A stretch of DNA of 64,000 bases, taken from assembly GCF_016907975.1 (NCBI RefSeq), contig NZ_JAFBCY010000004.1, positions 1 to 64,000 of the forward strand, read 5' to 3'. Origin of the DNA: Methylopila capsulata. Its GTDB lineage: Bacteria > Pseudomonadota > Alphaproteobacteria > Rhizobiales > Methylopilaceae. Within the stretch, counting starts at the first letter, position 1, and each line of letters begins with the position of its first letter. Below, piece by piece: positions 27,144-35,438 of the stretch. Below the pieces are notes generated by a model. The model did not search any database, was not told where the DNA came from, and saw nothing but the letters and a program-made list of their open reading frames with translations. Both the position numbers and the translations under genes were made by a program.

Positions 27144-27878
27144 TTGAGCATCGACGATTTCAAACGCGCCGCGGCGGAGGCCGCGCTTGCGCATGTGCGG
27201 CCGGGCATGAAGCTCGGCCTCGGCACCGGCTCCACCGCCGCGCTGTTCGTGGAGCTGCTGGGCGAGAAGGTGAGCCAGGGCCTCGACGTGGTCGGCGTGC
27301 CGACCTCCGAGTCCACCCGCGAGCTGGCCGAACGCTACGGCGTGCCGCTGACGACCCTGAAGGAGGAGCCCGAGCTCGACCTGACGGTGGACGGCGCGGA
27401 CGAGATCGACCCGCAGCTGCGGCTGATCAAGGGCGGCGGCGCGGCGCTGCTGCGCGAGAAGATCGTGGCCTTCGCCTCGAAGCGGATGATCGTGATCGCC
27501 GACGACTCCAAGCTCGTCGAGACGCTGGGCCGCTTCCCGCTGCCGATCGAGGTCGTGCCGTTCGGCAAGGAGACCACCCGCCGCGCCGTCGAGCGCGTCG
27601 CGCGCGATCTCGGCCTCTCCGGCGAGATCGACATGCGCCGGGCGGAAGACGCCTGTCCGATCGTGACCGACGGCGGCCACTACATCGTCGACGGCAAGTT
27701 CGGCCGCATCGACCGCCCGGAAGAGCTTGCGGCGGCGCTCGCCGCGATCCCGGGCGTGGTGGAGCACGGACTGTTCATCGGCCTCGCCGACCTCGCGCTC
27801 GTCGCGAGCGCGAACGGCGTCGTCACGATCGAGCCGAAAGGCCGCTCGATCCCGGAAGCCTCAAGGAGATTCGCATGA
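27144..27878 (+). CDS. rpiA: ribose-5-phosphate isomerase A
   Basis: This 244-residue enzyme interconverts ribose 5-phosphate and ribulose 5-phosphate in the pentose phosphate pathway. Signatures are GLGTGSTA (residues 25-32), TVDGADEID (81-89), [12 protein letters not shown] (96-107, with the catalytic Glu105) and [12 protein letters not shown]. The start is TTG at 27144, preceded by ggacaggga; no ATG is nearby. The stop overlaps the next gene by 4 nt. Confidence 0.96.
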   Translation: MSIDDFKRAAAEAALAHVRPGMKLGLGTGSTAALFVELLGEKVSQGLDVVGVPTSESTRELAERYGVPLTTLKEEPELDLTVDGADEIDPQLRLIKGGGAALLREKIVAFASKRMIVIADDSKLVETLGRFPLPIEVVPFGKETTRRAVERVARDLGLSGEIDMRRAEDACPIVTDGGHYIVDGKFGRIDRPEELAAALAAIPGVVEHGLFIGLADLALVASANGVVTIEPKGRSIPEASRRFA

Positions 27879-28381
27879 CGTTTCGCATCGCCCTGCGCCG
27901 GATCGGCGCCGCGGCCGGGCTCGCCCTCGCCGTCTCCGCCGCGCCGGCCTGGGCCGACGAGACGCAGGAGGCGAAACTCAAGACGGCGCGGGAGGTGATC
28001 GACGTCTCCGGCGCGGCCGAGACCTTCGACGGGATCATTCCGATCTTCCTCGACGAGGCGAAGCGCACCTTCGTGCGCACGCGGCCCGAGCTGTCCAAGG
28101 ACTTCGACGAGGTCATCAAGACGCTGCAGCCCGAGTTCGAGGCGCGCCGCGAGCAGCTGCTCAACGACGTCGCGACGGTCTACGCCGAGCGGTTCTCGGA
28201 CCAGGAGCTGACCGACATCAAGACGTTCTACATGACCCCGTCCGGCAAGAAGCTGGTGCAGATCCTGCCGGCCGTGCTGCAGGCGAGCTACGAGAAGACC
28301 AACGCCTGGAGCCGTCAGATGAGCCAGGACGTGGTGAGCCGCATGCGGCAGGAAATGAAGAAGCGCGGCCACGACATCTGA
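27875..28381 (+). CDS. DUF2059 exported protein
   Basis: The 168 residues start with a signal peptide (cleaved after PAWA near residue 27). The mature helical part has [21 protein letters not shown] and the DUF2059 core [31 protein letters not shown]. The family is periplasmic, widespread in alphaproteobacteria and of unknown function. The ATG overlaps the rpiA stop (ATGA) and a terminator follows. Confidence 0.85.
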   Translation: MTFRIALRRIGAAAGLALAVSAAPAWADETQEAKLKTAREVIDVSGAAETFDGIIPIFLDEAKRTFVRTRPELSKDFDEVIKTLQPEFEARREQLLNDVATVYAERFSDQELTDIKTFYMTPSGKKLVQILPAVLQASYEKTNAWSRQMSQDVVSRMRQEMKKRGHDI

Positions 28382-28423
28382 ACGGGGCCGCGGCGCGCCC
28401 GCCCGGCGCGTCCGGAATTTGAA

Positions 28424-28458
28424 AGCGGCGGTCCGCGGAGACGCGAGGCCGCCGTTTT
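28424..28458 (+). terminator. terminator after the DUF2059 gene
   Basis: The stem cggcggtc / gaggccgccg (8 bp with one G-U pair; 28426-28433 and 28447-28454) has a loop of 13 nt and is followed by TTTTCCGTTT. It begins about 45 nt after the stop. Confidence 0.75.
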
Positions 28459-28495
28459 CCGTTTGAGAGTTGGTTCGCCGACGCATTGAACCACG

Positions 28496-28592
28496 CCGTC
28501 ATTCCGGGCGAAGTCCCGGAATCATAGGCCCGGCGGTTCAGGACAACCCCCACCGGCGGGCTTATGGGCTCCGGGACGAGCCCGGAGCGACC
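28496..28592. repeat. paired-hairpin repeat, attccggg subtype
   Basis: Two hairpins are spaced 45 nt apart: attccggg-cgaagt-cccggaat (28501-28522) and gctccggg-acgag-cccggagc (28568-28588). The element starts cgtcat and has tggg before the second hairpin, the same architecture as the copies at 30265-30353 and 57628-57715. It lies between the DUF2059 terminator and the photolyase gene. Confidence 0.65.
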
Positions 28593-28684
28593 GCGAAGCG
28601 TGGAACGCGTGTCGCGTCCACCGGCTGGAACCAAGGCCCGGACACCGCGCGCGCCGGAGCGAACCGCGGTCTCGATTGGCTCGT

Positions 28685-30235
28685 ATGTCGCCCGTGGCCA
28701 AAACCCTCCGCCTGCTCCTCGCCGACCAGCTCACCCGCGGGATCGCCTCGCTAAAGGACCTCGACGTCGCGCACGACGTCGTGCTGCTCGCGGAGGTGAT
28801 GGAGGAGGCGAGCTACGTCGGCCATCACAAGCAGAAGCTCGTCTTCCTGTTCGCCGCGATGCGCGCCTTCGCGGAGGAACTGCGCGGCGAAGGCGTGACG
28901 GTGGACCACGTCGCGCTCGACGACGCCGACAACGCCGGCTCGCTCGGCGGCGAGGTGAGGCGCGCGCTCCAGCGCCATGGCTGCGATCGGCTCACGCTGA
29001 CGGAGCCCGGCGAATGGCGCGTGCTCGAGATGATGCAGGATTGGCGCGAGGAGCTCGACGTCGACGTCGTCATCCGCGAGGACGACCGCTTCCTGTGCTC
29101 GCGCGCCCGGTTCGAGGCCTGGGCGCACGGCCGCAAGGGCCTCAGGATGGAGTTCTTCTACCGCGAGATGCGGAAGGAGAGCGGCCTGCTGATGGACGGC
29201 GAGGCGCCCGAAGGCGGCCAGTGGAACTACGACCCCGACAACCGCAAGAGCCTGCCGAAGGGCGTGACGCCGCCCGCCCGCGTGCGCTTCGAGCCCGACG
29301 CCGCGGTCCGCGCGGTCATGGCGCTGGTGGAGGCGCGTTTTTCCCGCAACTTCGGGACGCTCGACCACTACGGCTGGGGCTGGACGCGCGCGCAGGCGCT
29401 GGAGGCGCTCGACGCCTTCGTCGCCGGCGCGCTGCCCCGCTTCGGCGACTATCAGGACGCCATGAAGGCGGGCGAGCCTTTCCTGTTCCACGGCGTCGTC
29501 TCGCCCTACCTCAACGCCGGCCTGCTGACGGCGCGCGAAGTCTGCGACGCGGCCGTCGCGGCCTATGAGACGGGCGCCGCGCCGCTGAACGCGGTCGAGG
29601 GCTTTGTCAGGCAGATCCTCGGCTGGCGGGAGTATGTCCGCGGCGTCTACTGGCTGAAGATGCCGGAGTACCGCGAGACCAACGCGCTGGGCGCCGATCG
29701 GAAGCTCCCCGACCTCTACTGGACCGCCGAGACCGACCTGAACTGCCTCGCGCACTGCGTCGGCGACACCCGCGACCACGCCTACGCCCACCACATCCAG
29801 CGCCTGATGGTGCTCGGCAACTTCGCGCTGCTCGCCGGCGTCCGCCCGCGCGAGGTGCAGGACTGGTTCCTGCTGGTCTACGCCGACGCCTACGAGTGGG
29901 TGGAGCTGCCGAACGTGCAGGGCATGGCGCTGTTCGCCGACGGCGGAATGCTTGCGTCGAAACCCTACGCGGCCTCCGGCGCCTACATCGACCGGATGTC
30001 GGACTACTGCAAAACGTGCCGCTACGACGTGAAGGCGAAGGCCGGTGAAAACGCCTGCCCGTTCAATTACCTGTACTGGGATTTTCTCATCCGGAACGAA
30101 GAGGCGCTCGGGCGCAACCACCGGCTCGCGATGCCCTACCGCAACCTCTCGCGGATGACGGCCGAACGCTTGGACGAGATCCGCGCCGACGCCGCGCGCT
30201 TCCTCGACGGGCTGCCGGCGACGTACGAGGGGTGA
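28685..30235 (+). CDS. phrB: iron-sulfur (6-4) photolyase / bacterial cryptochrome (PhrB class)
   Basis: This 516-residue flavoprotein belongs to the FeS-BCP class of light-driven DNA repair enzymes. An N-terminal domain (about 1-140) starts LRLLLADQLTRGIASL. The C-terminal catalytic half carries four cysteines, Cys354, Cys442, Cys445 and Cys458. From memory of the Agrobacterium PhrB structure, these match its [4Fe-4S] ligands 350, 438, 441 and 454 with a constant offset of 4. His369-His370 in AYAHHIQRL correspond to its active-site histidines. FAD and DMRL are the known cofactors. ATG 28685 was chosen; a TTG at 28676 would add three residues. Confidence 0.92.
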   Translation: MSPVAKTLRLLLADQLTRGIASLKDLDVAHDVVLLAEVMEEASYVGHHKQKLVFLFAAMRAFAEELRGEGVTVDHVALDDADNAGSLGGEVRRALQRHGCDRLTLTEPGEWRVLEMMQDWREELDVDVVIREDDRFLCSRARFEAWAHGRKGLRMEFFYREMRKESGLLMDGEAPEGGQWNYDPDNRKSLPKGVTPPARVRFEPDAAVRAVMALVEARFSRNFGTLDHYGWGWTRAQALEALDAFVAGALPRFGDYQDAMKAGEPFLFHGVVSPYLNAGLLTAREVCDAAVAAYETGAAPLNAVEGFVRQILGWREYVRGVYWLKMPEYRETNALGADRKLPDLYWTAETDLNCLAHCVGDTRDHAYAHHIQRLMVLGNFALLAGVRPREVQDWFLLVYADAYEWVELPNVQGMALFADGGMLASKPYAASGAYIDRMSDYCKTCRYDVKAKAGENACPFNYLYWDFLIRNEEALGRNHRLAMPYRNLSRMTAERLDEIRADAARFLDGLPATYEG

Positions 30236-30241
30236 GGGGCG

Positions 30242-30261
30242 ACACACACACACACACACAC
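30242..30261. repeat. (AC)10 dinucleotide repeat
   Basis: Ten perfect AC units begin 6 nt after the photolyase stop codon. Runs of this length are rare in bacterial chromosomes and slip easily. It is non-coding here. Confidence 0.95.
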
Positions 30262-30264
30262 CGC

Positions 30265-30353
30265 GCCGTCATGGTCCGGCTTGACCGGACCATCCATGTC
30301 GGACGCAGAGCTCGACGCCAAAAATGGGTCCTCCGGTCAAGCCGGAGGACGAC
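30265..30353. repeat. paired-hairpin repeat, tccgg subtype, copy 1
   Basis: Hairpins atggtccgg-cttga-ccggaccat (30271-30293) and gtcctccgg-tcaag-ccggaggac (30328-30350) are spaced 34 nt apart. The copy at 57628-57715 has the first hairpin identical and the second differing only in its loop. It lies between the photolyase gene and the converging DUF488 gene. Confidence 0.8.
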
Positions 30354-30386
30354 GCCTAGGGTGGACTGTCGAGCGGTAGAGCGATC

Positions 30387-30857
30387 TCACCTGCCCAGAA
30401 ACGCCGCCGTCAGCGGGTGGATGTGGCTGATCTCCACCTCGGGCAGGCGCTGCTCCACCCGCTCGGCGATCATCAGGCGATGGCAATGCTCGGGCTCGCG
30501 CTCGAAGCAGAGCAGGCAGAGTTTTCGGCCGGTCGCGGCGAGCGCGGTGAGGGCGGCGAGCTCCTCCTGAGCGGGTTCGGTGACGAGATGAGCCTCGAAG
30601 ATTCGGCGCATCTCGGCGTGGCGGCCGGAGCGGGCGGCGGCGCGGCCGTCCGCCGGGGTGCCGAGCGCGCGCAGGTGCAGATAGCTCAGACCGCGCTCCT
30701 CGACCTCGGCCGCGAGCGCGCGCTTGGAGAAGCCGGGGCGACGGGAGTTCGCGACCGCGCGGACGTCGACCAGCGTCTGGACGCCGGCCTCGACGAGGGC
30801 GTCCGCGAGCGACGCGGGCGTCGCGCTTTCGTATCCGACGGTGAAAAGCTCGGTCAT
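30387..30857 (-). CDS. DUF488 family protein
   Basis: This is a 156-residue cytoplasmic protein with the DUF488 pattern: LFTVGYESATPASLADAL at the N terminus, LVDVRAVANSRRPGFSKRAL, YLHLRALGTP, and LCLLCFEREPEHCHRLMIAE near the C terminus. The Cys/His cluster is a hallmark of the family. The function is not established. The gene converges on the photolyase gene. Confidence 0.88.
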   Translation of the reverse strand: MTELFTVGYESATPASLADALVEAGVQTLVDVRAVANSRRPGFSKRALAAEVEERGLSYLHLRALGTPADGRAAARSGRHAEMRRIFEAHLVTEPAQEELAALTALAATGRKLCLLCFEREPEHCHRLMIAERVEQRLPEVEISHIHPLTAAFLGR

Positions 30858-30891
30858 CGCAACGTCCGTCGCCCGGTCATTGGGGGGCGGA

Positions 30892-31404
30892 TCACTTCAG
30901 ATCGCAGGCCCAGATCGCGCTGACCTTCGCCGAAAACCGCACGGCGGGGTAGCCCTCGTAGAAAGCGGGGATCACGAAGGTGGCGGTGGAGGAGGGCGGC
31001 ACAAGGCCGGTTCCGACGAAGGCGAGGTCGTTCAGCTCCATGGTCTGGGTCGAGACCTCGATCTTGGTCAGCACCTTGTCGGGGAACGGGTTCTTCACGT
31101 CCCACAGGAAGACGTTGGACTGGACCCGGTAGGAGGGGCTCGCGCCGCGCACCTTGCGGAACTCCGCCAGGCTGATCGGGTGGGCGCGGCAGGTCTTCAC
31201 CTGCTCGCCCAGGCCCTGCCGGTCCAACGCGGTCTGGGATTCGGCGTCGCAGCTCAGCCGGCAGGCGGTCGCGGCGTCCTTGACGGCGATGTCGTCGGTC
31301 TCGGCGGTGATCTTCGACCCGAAACAGGCGTCGAAACACGCGCTTCGGGCGGGAGCGGCGGCGAAGCACAGCAGCGCTGCGACAGCGAGACAGGCGGTGC
31401 GCAT
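30892..31404 (-). CDS. exported protein with twin CX3C motif
   Basis: The 170 residues begin with a signal peptide (MRTACLAVAALLCFAAAPARS). The mature N terminus has CFDAC and CRLSC, two CX3C motifs 20 residues apart, suggesting a helical hairpin pinned by two disulfides, plus CRAH. A beta-rich C-terminal half follows (NVFLWDVKNPFPDKVLTKIEV and STATFVIPAFYEGYPAVRFSAKV). Longer in-frame starts upstream encode Arg/Pro-rich sequence and were rejected. Family not recognised. Confidence 0.72.
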   Translation of the reverse strand: MRTACLAVAALLCFAAAPARSACFDACFGSKITAETDDIAVKDAATACRLSCDAESQTALDRQGLGEQVKTCRAHPISLAEFRKVRGASPSYRVQSNVFLWDVKNPFPDKVLTKIEVSTQTMELNDLAFVGTGLVPPSSTATFVIPAFYEGYPAVRFSAKVSAIWACDLK

Positions 31405-31721
31405 GGAGGCGACGTCTCCCTTCGTGAGCCCTTCTCGGCGCGAGCGCTTCGGGGCTGGGGTCGGATGCTGGCGCGCTTGCGTCGGCGCTCCGGCGCGGCT
31501 CCGCGTGATACGAGCCGCGCCTCGTCCCGGATCTCGCGCATGTCCTCGTCGCCTCGGCGTAAGCATTCGCGCTTAGCACTCACCGCGACTTGCTGCTAAT
31601 ATTTTCAATTTAGCGAATTGTTAACCTTTGGATATTGTCATGGAGATGTAACGTCTTGCAAAATCTCTTCCGTGGGAGACGGCGCGTCGGCAAACCGCGC
31701 CGTTCGGCGATGGAGTTCGAC
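31405..31721. other. intergenic region between divergent genes, with an A/T-rich core
   Basis: This gap separates a minus-strand gene from the plus-strand Usg gene, so it should hold both promoters. Bases 31590-31640 are the most A/T-rich stretch in this part of the window (gctaatattttcaatttagcgaattgttaacc is in this area). No pair of -35/-10 boxes is convincing. No gene was seen. Confidence 0.5.
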
Positions 31722-32054
31722 ATGAGCGGATACGACGACAGAACGTCCGGGATTGCGCCGGGCGCCGAGGCAGCCAACCCGACGACGGCGAAGAGCGACT
31801 TCGCGCGGCAGCTCGAAGGCTACGGCCTGACGACGGCCGAGATCCTTTATCGCCTGCCGGATCACCCCGGGCTGCTCCAGTCCTACGTCTGGCAGGAGTA
31901 CGACCACGCGCCGAACTACCCCGTGCTGCGCGGCTTCCTGGAGTGGTGGCGGAAGGAGCTGGAGGGGATGCTCCACTCCGTCCGCGTCGGCCACAAGGCG
32001 CTGATCGGCCCTGCCGAGCTCCGGCCGGTGCGCGCCGAATTCCGGCTGCACTGA
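31722..32054 (+). CDS. Usg-like protein
   Basis: This 110-residue cytoplasmic protein closely fits the Usg family: FARQLEGYGLTTAEILYRLPDHPGLLQSYVWQEYD then LEWWRKELEGMLHSVRVGHKALIGPAELRPVRAEFRLH. The name comes from an E. coli gene region, and the alphaproteobacterial form has no known function. I prefer ATG 31722, which has GGAG 6 nt upstream; ATG 31710 would add four residues. Confidence 0.85.
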   Translation: MSGYDDRTSGIAPGAEAANPTTAKSDFARQLEGYGLTTAEILYRLPDHPGLLQSYVWQEYDHAPNYPVLRGFLEWWRKELEGMLHSVRVGHKALIGPAELRPVRAEFRLH

Positions 32055-32086
32055 GCGGCGCGCCCGCTCCGCGGGGCCTCAAGCAT

Positions 32087-34327
32087 CTAGCGTCGTAACT
32101 TCCGGTAGGCGAGCGTCGCGTCCTGGGTGTCGCCGGCGTTGGGGCCGGTCATGATCTTGATCGGCCCGGGCGTCGCGACGAAGTCCGAGGCCGTGCGCCA
32201 GTAGGAGAAATCGGCGACTGAGACCGGCAGCGTCACGGTCTTGGTCTCACCCGGCGCGAGCTCCACCCGGCCGAAGCCGCGCAGGACCTTCGCGGGCTGC
32301 GAGACGGCGGCGACCTCCGGCCGGAGGTAGAGCTGCGCCATGGCGACGCCCGGCCGCTCGCCGACGTTGCGGATCGACACCGAGACCTTCGCGGTTTCGC
32401 CGTCCTTGATCGTGTCGCGGTCGAGCTTCGGCGGGCCGTAGTGGAACGAGGTGTAGGTCAGACCGTAGCCGAAGGCGTAGAGCGGGGCGTGGCCCTCGTC
32501 GGAGTAGCTCGAGGTGTAGGGTTTCTCCGGCGTCTCGGGCGGACGGCCGCCCGGCCGCTGGTCGTGGGTGGTGGGGATCTGGCCGACGGCGCGGGGGAAC
32601 GTCATCGGCAGGCGGCCGACCGGCGCGACGTCGCCCATCAGCGTGCGGGCGATGGCGAGGCCGCCCATGGTGCCCGGCTGCCAGGCGTAGAGCAGCGCCT
32701 TCGCCCGAACCGCGATGTCGGTCAGCACCAGCGGACGCCCGGCGAACACCACGACGGCGGTCGGCTTGCCGACGGCGAGCACGGCGCGGACGAGCCGCTC
32801 CTGATCGCCGGGCAGCCCGAGGTCGGCGCGGCTCGCGGCCTCGCCAGACTGGTTGAAGCGCTCGCCGACGGCGAGCACCACGACGTCGGAGCGGCGGGCG
32901 GTCTCGACCGCCGCGGCGATCTCGTCGTCGCTGGAGCCGAAGGTCGAGCCGCCGGCGGTCACCGTCAGCTCCGCGGAGGAGCCGAGGCGCTCGGCGAGGC
33001 CCCTCGCGAGCGTCGAGGTCTCGGTCGGCACGCCGCGCGCGGCCCAGGGGCCGAGCGTGTCGGCCTGGCCCTCGGCCAGCGGGCCGACCAGCCCGACGCG
33101 CTTCACATCCCTAGCGAAGGGCAGCACCTCGCCCTCGTTCTTGAGCAGGACCAGCGATTTCTCGGCGATGTCCTGCGCGGCGTCGCGGTTGGCCTTGGTC
33201 AGCAGCGCGGCCGTCTCGCCCTCGGGCGTCGCGCCGCGGTAGGGGTCGTCGAACAGGCCGAGGTCGTCCTTCAGCCTCAGCACCCGGCGCACCGCCTGGT
33301 CGAGCCGGGCGGTGGAGACCGCGCCGGAGCGCACCAGGTCCGGCAGGCGCTTCACATAGGCCTGGCTTTCCATGTCGACGTCGGTGCCGGCGTTGATCGC
33401 GATCCGCGACGCGTCGGCCTGGTCGGCGGCGACGCCGTGGTAGGCGATCTCGTTGACGGCCAGGAAGTCGCTGGTGACGATCCCGTCGAAGCCCCAGTCC
33501 CGGCGCAGCACTTCTTCGATCAGGTGGCTGTTCGCCGCGCTCGGCACGCCGTCGTTGGCGTTCAGCGCCGCCATGAAGCAGCGCGCGCCGGCCTTCGCGG
33601 CGGCCTCGAACGGCGGCATGTAGATCTCGCGCACCGCGCGGTCGGAGAGGTCGGAGGCGGTGTAGTCGCGCCCGCCGGAGGCGGCGCCGTTGGCGCCGAA
33701 ATGTTTCGCGCAGGAGACGACGTTGCCGCGGTCCTTCAGGTTCGAGCCCTGCAGGCCGCGCACCCGCGCCTCGGCGATGCGGGCGCCGAGCCAGGCGCTC
33801 TCGCCGATGCCCTCCACGCCCCGGCCCCAGCGCGGATCGCGGCTGACGTCGAGCATGGGCGCGAAGATCATGTTGATGCCCGAGGCCGCGGCCTCGCGCG
33901 CCGCGACGCGCTCGGCCTTTTCCATGGCGGCGAGGTCCCAGCTCGCGGCCTGCGCCAGCGGCGTCGGGAAGATGGTGCGGTAGCCGTGGATGACGTCGAG
34001 CGCGAGGAAGAGCGGGATCTTGAGGCGGGAGTTCTCCACCGCCTCCTTCTGCAGCGCGCGCGTGTCGTCGGCGCCGTGCACGTTGTAGACGCTGCCGACC
34101 GAGCCGGCGGCGATGCCCTTCACGATCCGGTCGTAGCCCGGCTCCACGTTGGGCACGATCGAGACCATGTTGAGCTGCCCGATCTTCTCCTCGAGCGTCA
34201 TCTTCGAGAGCAGCTCCTCGACCCGCCCGCCGGACTCGGCGGGTTTGGTCTGGGCGGAGGCCGCCAGAGGCGCGAAGGCGACGAGGGCTGCGGCGCCGAG
34301 AGGGCGGAGCAGGGCAAGGGCGTCCAT
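32087..34327 (-). CDS. bglX: periplasmic beta-glucosidase (GH3)
   Basis: This 746-residue glycoside hydrolase 3 enzyme has a signal peptide (MDALALLRPLGAAALVAFAPLAASA). The N-terminal barrel has KHF at 208-210 and the nucleophile Asp287 in GIVTSDFLAVNEI. The second domain has PTAVVVFAGRPLVLTDIA and AWQPGTMGG, and a C-terminal fibronectin-like domain ends it (VSIRNVGERPGVAMAQLYL). It hydrolyses beta-glucosides in the periplasm. The neighbouring mdoGH genes make beta-glucans, a possible but unproven link. Confidence 0.93.
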   Translation of the reverse strand: MDALALLRPLGAAALVAFAPLAASAQTKPAESGGRVEELLSKMTLEEKIGQLNMVSIVPNVEPGYDRIVKGIAAGSVGSVYNVHGADDTRALQKEAVENSRLKIPLFLALDVIHGYRTIFPTPLAQAASWDLAAMEKAERVAAREAAASGINMIFAPMLDVSRDPRWGRGVEGIGESAWLGARIAEARVRGLQGSNLKDRGNVVSCAKHFGANGAASGGRDYTASDLSDRAVREIYMPPFEAAAKAGARCFMAALNANDGVPSAANSHLIEEVLRRDWGFDGIVTSDFLAVNEIAYHGVAADQADASRIAINAGTDVDMESQAYVKRLPDLVRSGAVSTARLDQAVRRVLRLKDDLGLFDDPYRGATPEGETAALLTKANRDAAQDIAEKSLVLLKNEGEVLPFARDVKRVGLVGPLAEGQADTLGPWAARGVPTETSTLARGLAERLGSSAELTVTAGGSTFGSSDDEIAAAVETARRSDVVVLAVGERFNQSGEAASRADLGLPGDQERLVRAVLAVGKPTAVVVFAGRPLVLTDIAVRAKALLYAWQPGTMGGLAIARTLMGDVAPVGRLPMTFPRAVGQIPTTHDQRPGGRPPETPEKPYTSSYSDEGHAPLYAFGYGLTYTSFHYGPPKLDRDTIKDGETAKVSVSIRNVGERPGVAMAQLYLRPEVAAVSQPAKVLRGFGRVELAPGETKTVTLPVSVADFSYWRTASDFVATPGPIKIMTGPNAGDTQDATLAYRKLRR

Positions 34328-34498
34328 GGTTCCGTTCCGTGGTGGGGAAAGGGAAGGGCGGGCGGCCGGCACTATCGCCGATCCGGCCGCGATGGCGAAC
34401 CGGGGGGCGGCGACGGGCCGCAGGTCGCTCTTGCGCCCCAGCCAGCCACGAGGCGATAACCGCGCGTCCTGACATCCTCGCGACGAAAGATCGACGCC

Positions 34499-35416
34499 AT
34501 GACATCTGTTCCGACGATCGCCTTCCTCGGGACCGGACTCATGGGGGCGCCGATGGCGCGCCGCCTCCTGGGCGCGGGCTTCGCGGTGACCGCCTGGAAC
34601 CGCACGCGCGCCAAGGCCGAAGCCCTGGCGGCCGACGGCGCGACGGTGGCGGCCACCGCCGCCGACGCGGCGTCGAAAGCGGACGTCGTCGTCACCATGC
34701 TGGAGAACGGCGCGATCGTCGGCGAGGTGCTGTTCGGGCCGGACGGCGCCGCGGCGGCGCTGAAGCCGGGCGGCGTCGTGATCGACATGAGCTCGATCCC
34801 GCCGGCGGTCGCCCGCGAGCACGCGCTCAAGCTCGCGGAGATGGGGCTTCGCCATATCGACGCGCCGGTCTCGGGCGGCACCCGCGGCGCGGCGGAGGGA
34901 ACGCTCGCCATCATGGTCGGCGGCGCGGCGGAGACCTTCGACGCGATCAAGCCGGTGTTCGCGCCCATGGGCCGCGCCATCCGCGTCGGGCCGTCCGGCG
35001 CGGGCCAGCTGTCGAAGCTCGCGAACCAGGTGATCGTGGCGGTGACGATCGGCGCGGTGTCGGAGGCGCTGCTGCTGGCCTCCGCGGGCGGCGCCGACGC
35101 CGGCGCTGTGCGCGAGGCGATCCGCGGCGGCTTCGCGGAAAGCCGCATCCTGCAGGAGCACGGCCTCAGGATGGTCGAGCGCAACTTCGTGCCCGGCGGG
35201 CCGGTGCGGCTGCAGGTGAAGGACCTCGAGACCGCGCTCGACGCGGCTGCGGAGGCGGGCGTGACCCTGCCGCTGCTGCAGGACGTCCGCGACCGCTTCG
35301 TGGAGCTGCGCGACGGGCTCGGCGGCTCGAACTACGACCACTCCGCGCTGCTGCTGCAGCTCGAGGCCTTGAGCGGCAAGCGCGTCGGAACCGGGCCGGA
35401 CAGGCTTCCGGGATAA
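34499..35416 (+). CDS. NAD(P)-dependent 3-hydroxyisobutyrate dehydrogenase family enzyme
   Basis: This is a 305-residue beta-hydroxyacid dehydrogenase. The Rossmann motif is FLGTGLMGAPMARRL (residues 9-23), the substrate motif DAPVSGGTRGA (121-131), and the catalytic Lys173 lies in GQLSKLANQ with Asn176. The family includes 3-hydroxyisobutyrate dehydrogenase, tartronate semialdehyde reductase and glyoxylate reductase; the sequence does not decide between them. It converges with mdoH. Confidence 0.88.
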   Translation: MTSVPTIAFLGTGLMGAPMARRLLGAGFAVTAWNRTRAKAEALAADGATVAATAADAASKADVVVTMLENGAIVGEVLFGPDGAAAALKPGGVVIDMSSIPPAVAREHALKLAEMGLRHIDAPVSGGTRGAAEGTLAIMVGGAAETFDAIKPVFAPMGRAIRVGPSGAGQLSKLANQVIVAVTIGAVSEALLLASAGGADAGAVREAIRGGFAESRILQEHGLRMVERNFVPGGPVRLQVKDLETALDAAAEAGVTLPLLQDVRDRFVELRDGLGGSNYDHSALLLQLEALSGKRVGTGPDRLPG

Positions 35417-35438
35417 GGCGCCGCCGTCGCGCGACGGC

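Noticed and set aside
32441-34459. 672-codon open frame on + opposite bglX
   Set aside because: The opposite strand encodes a complete GH3 enzyme with catalytic residues; this frame has only Gly/Arg/Val-rich sequence.
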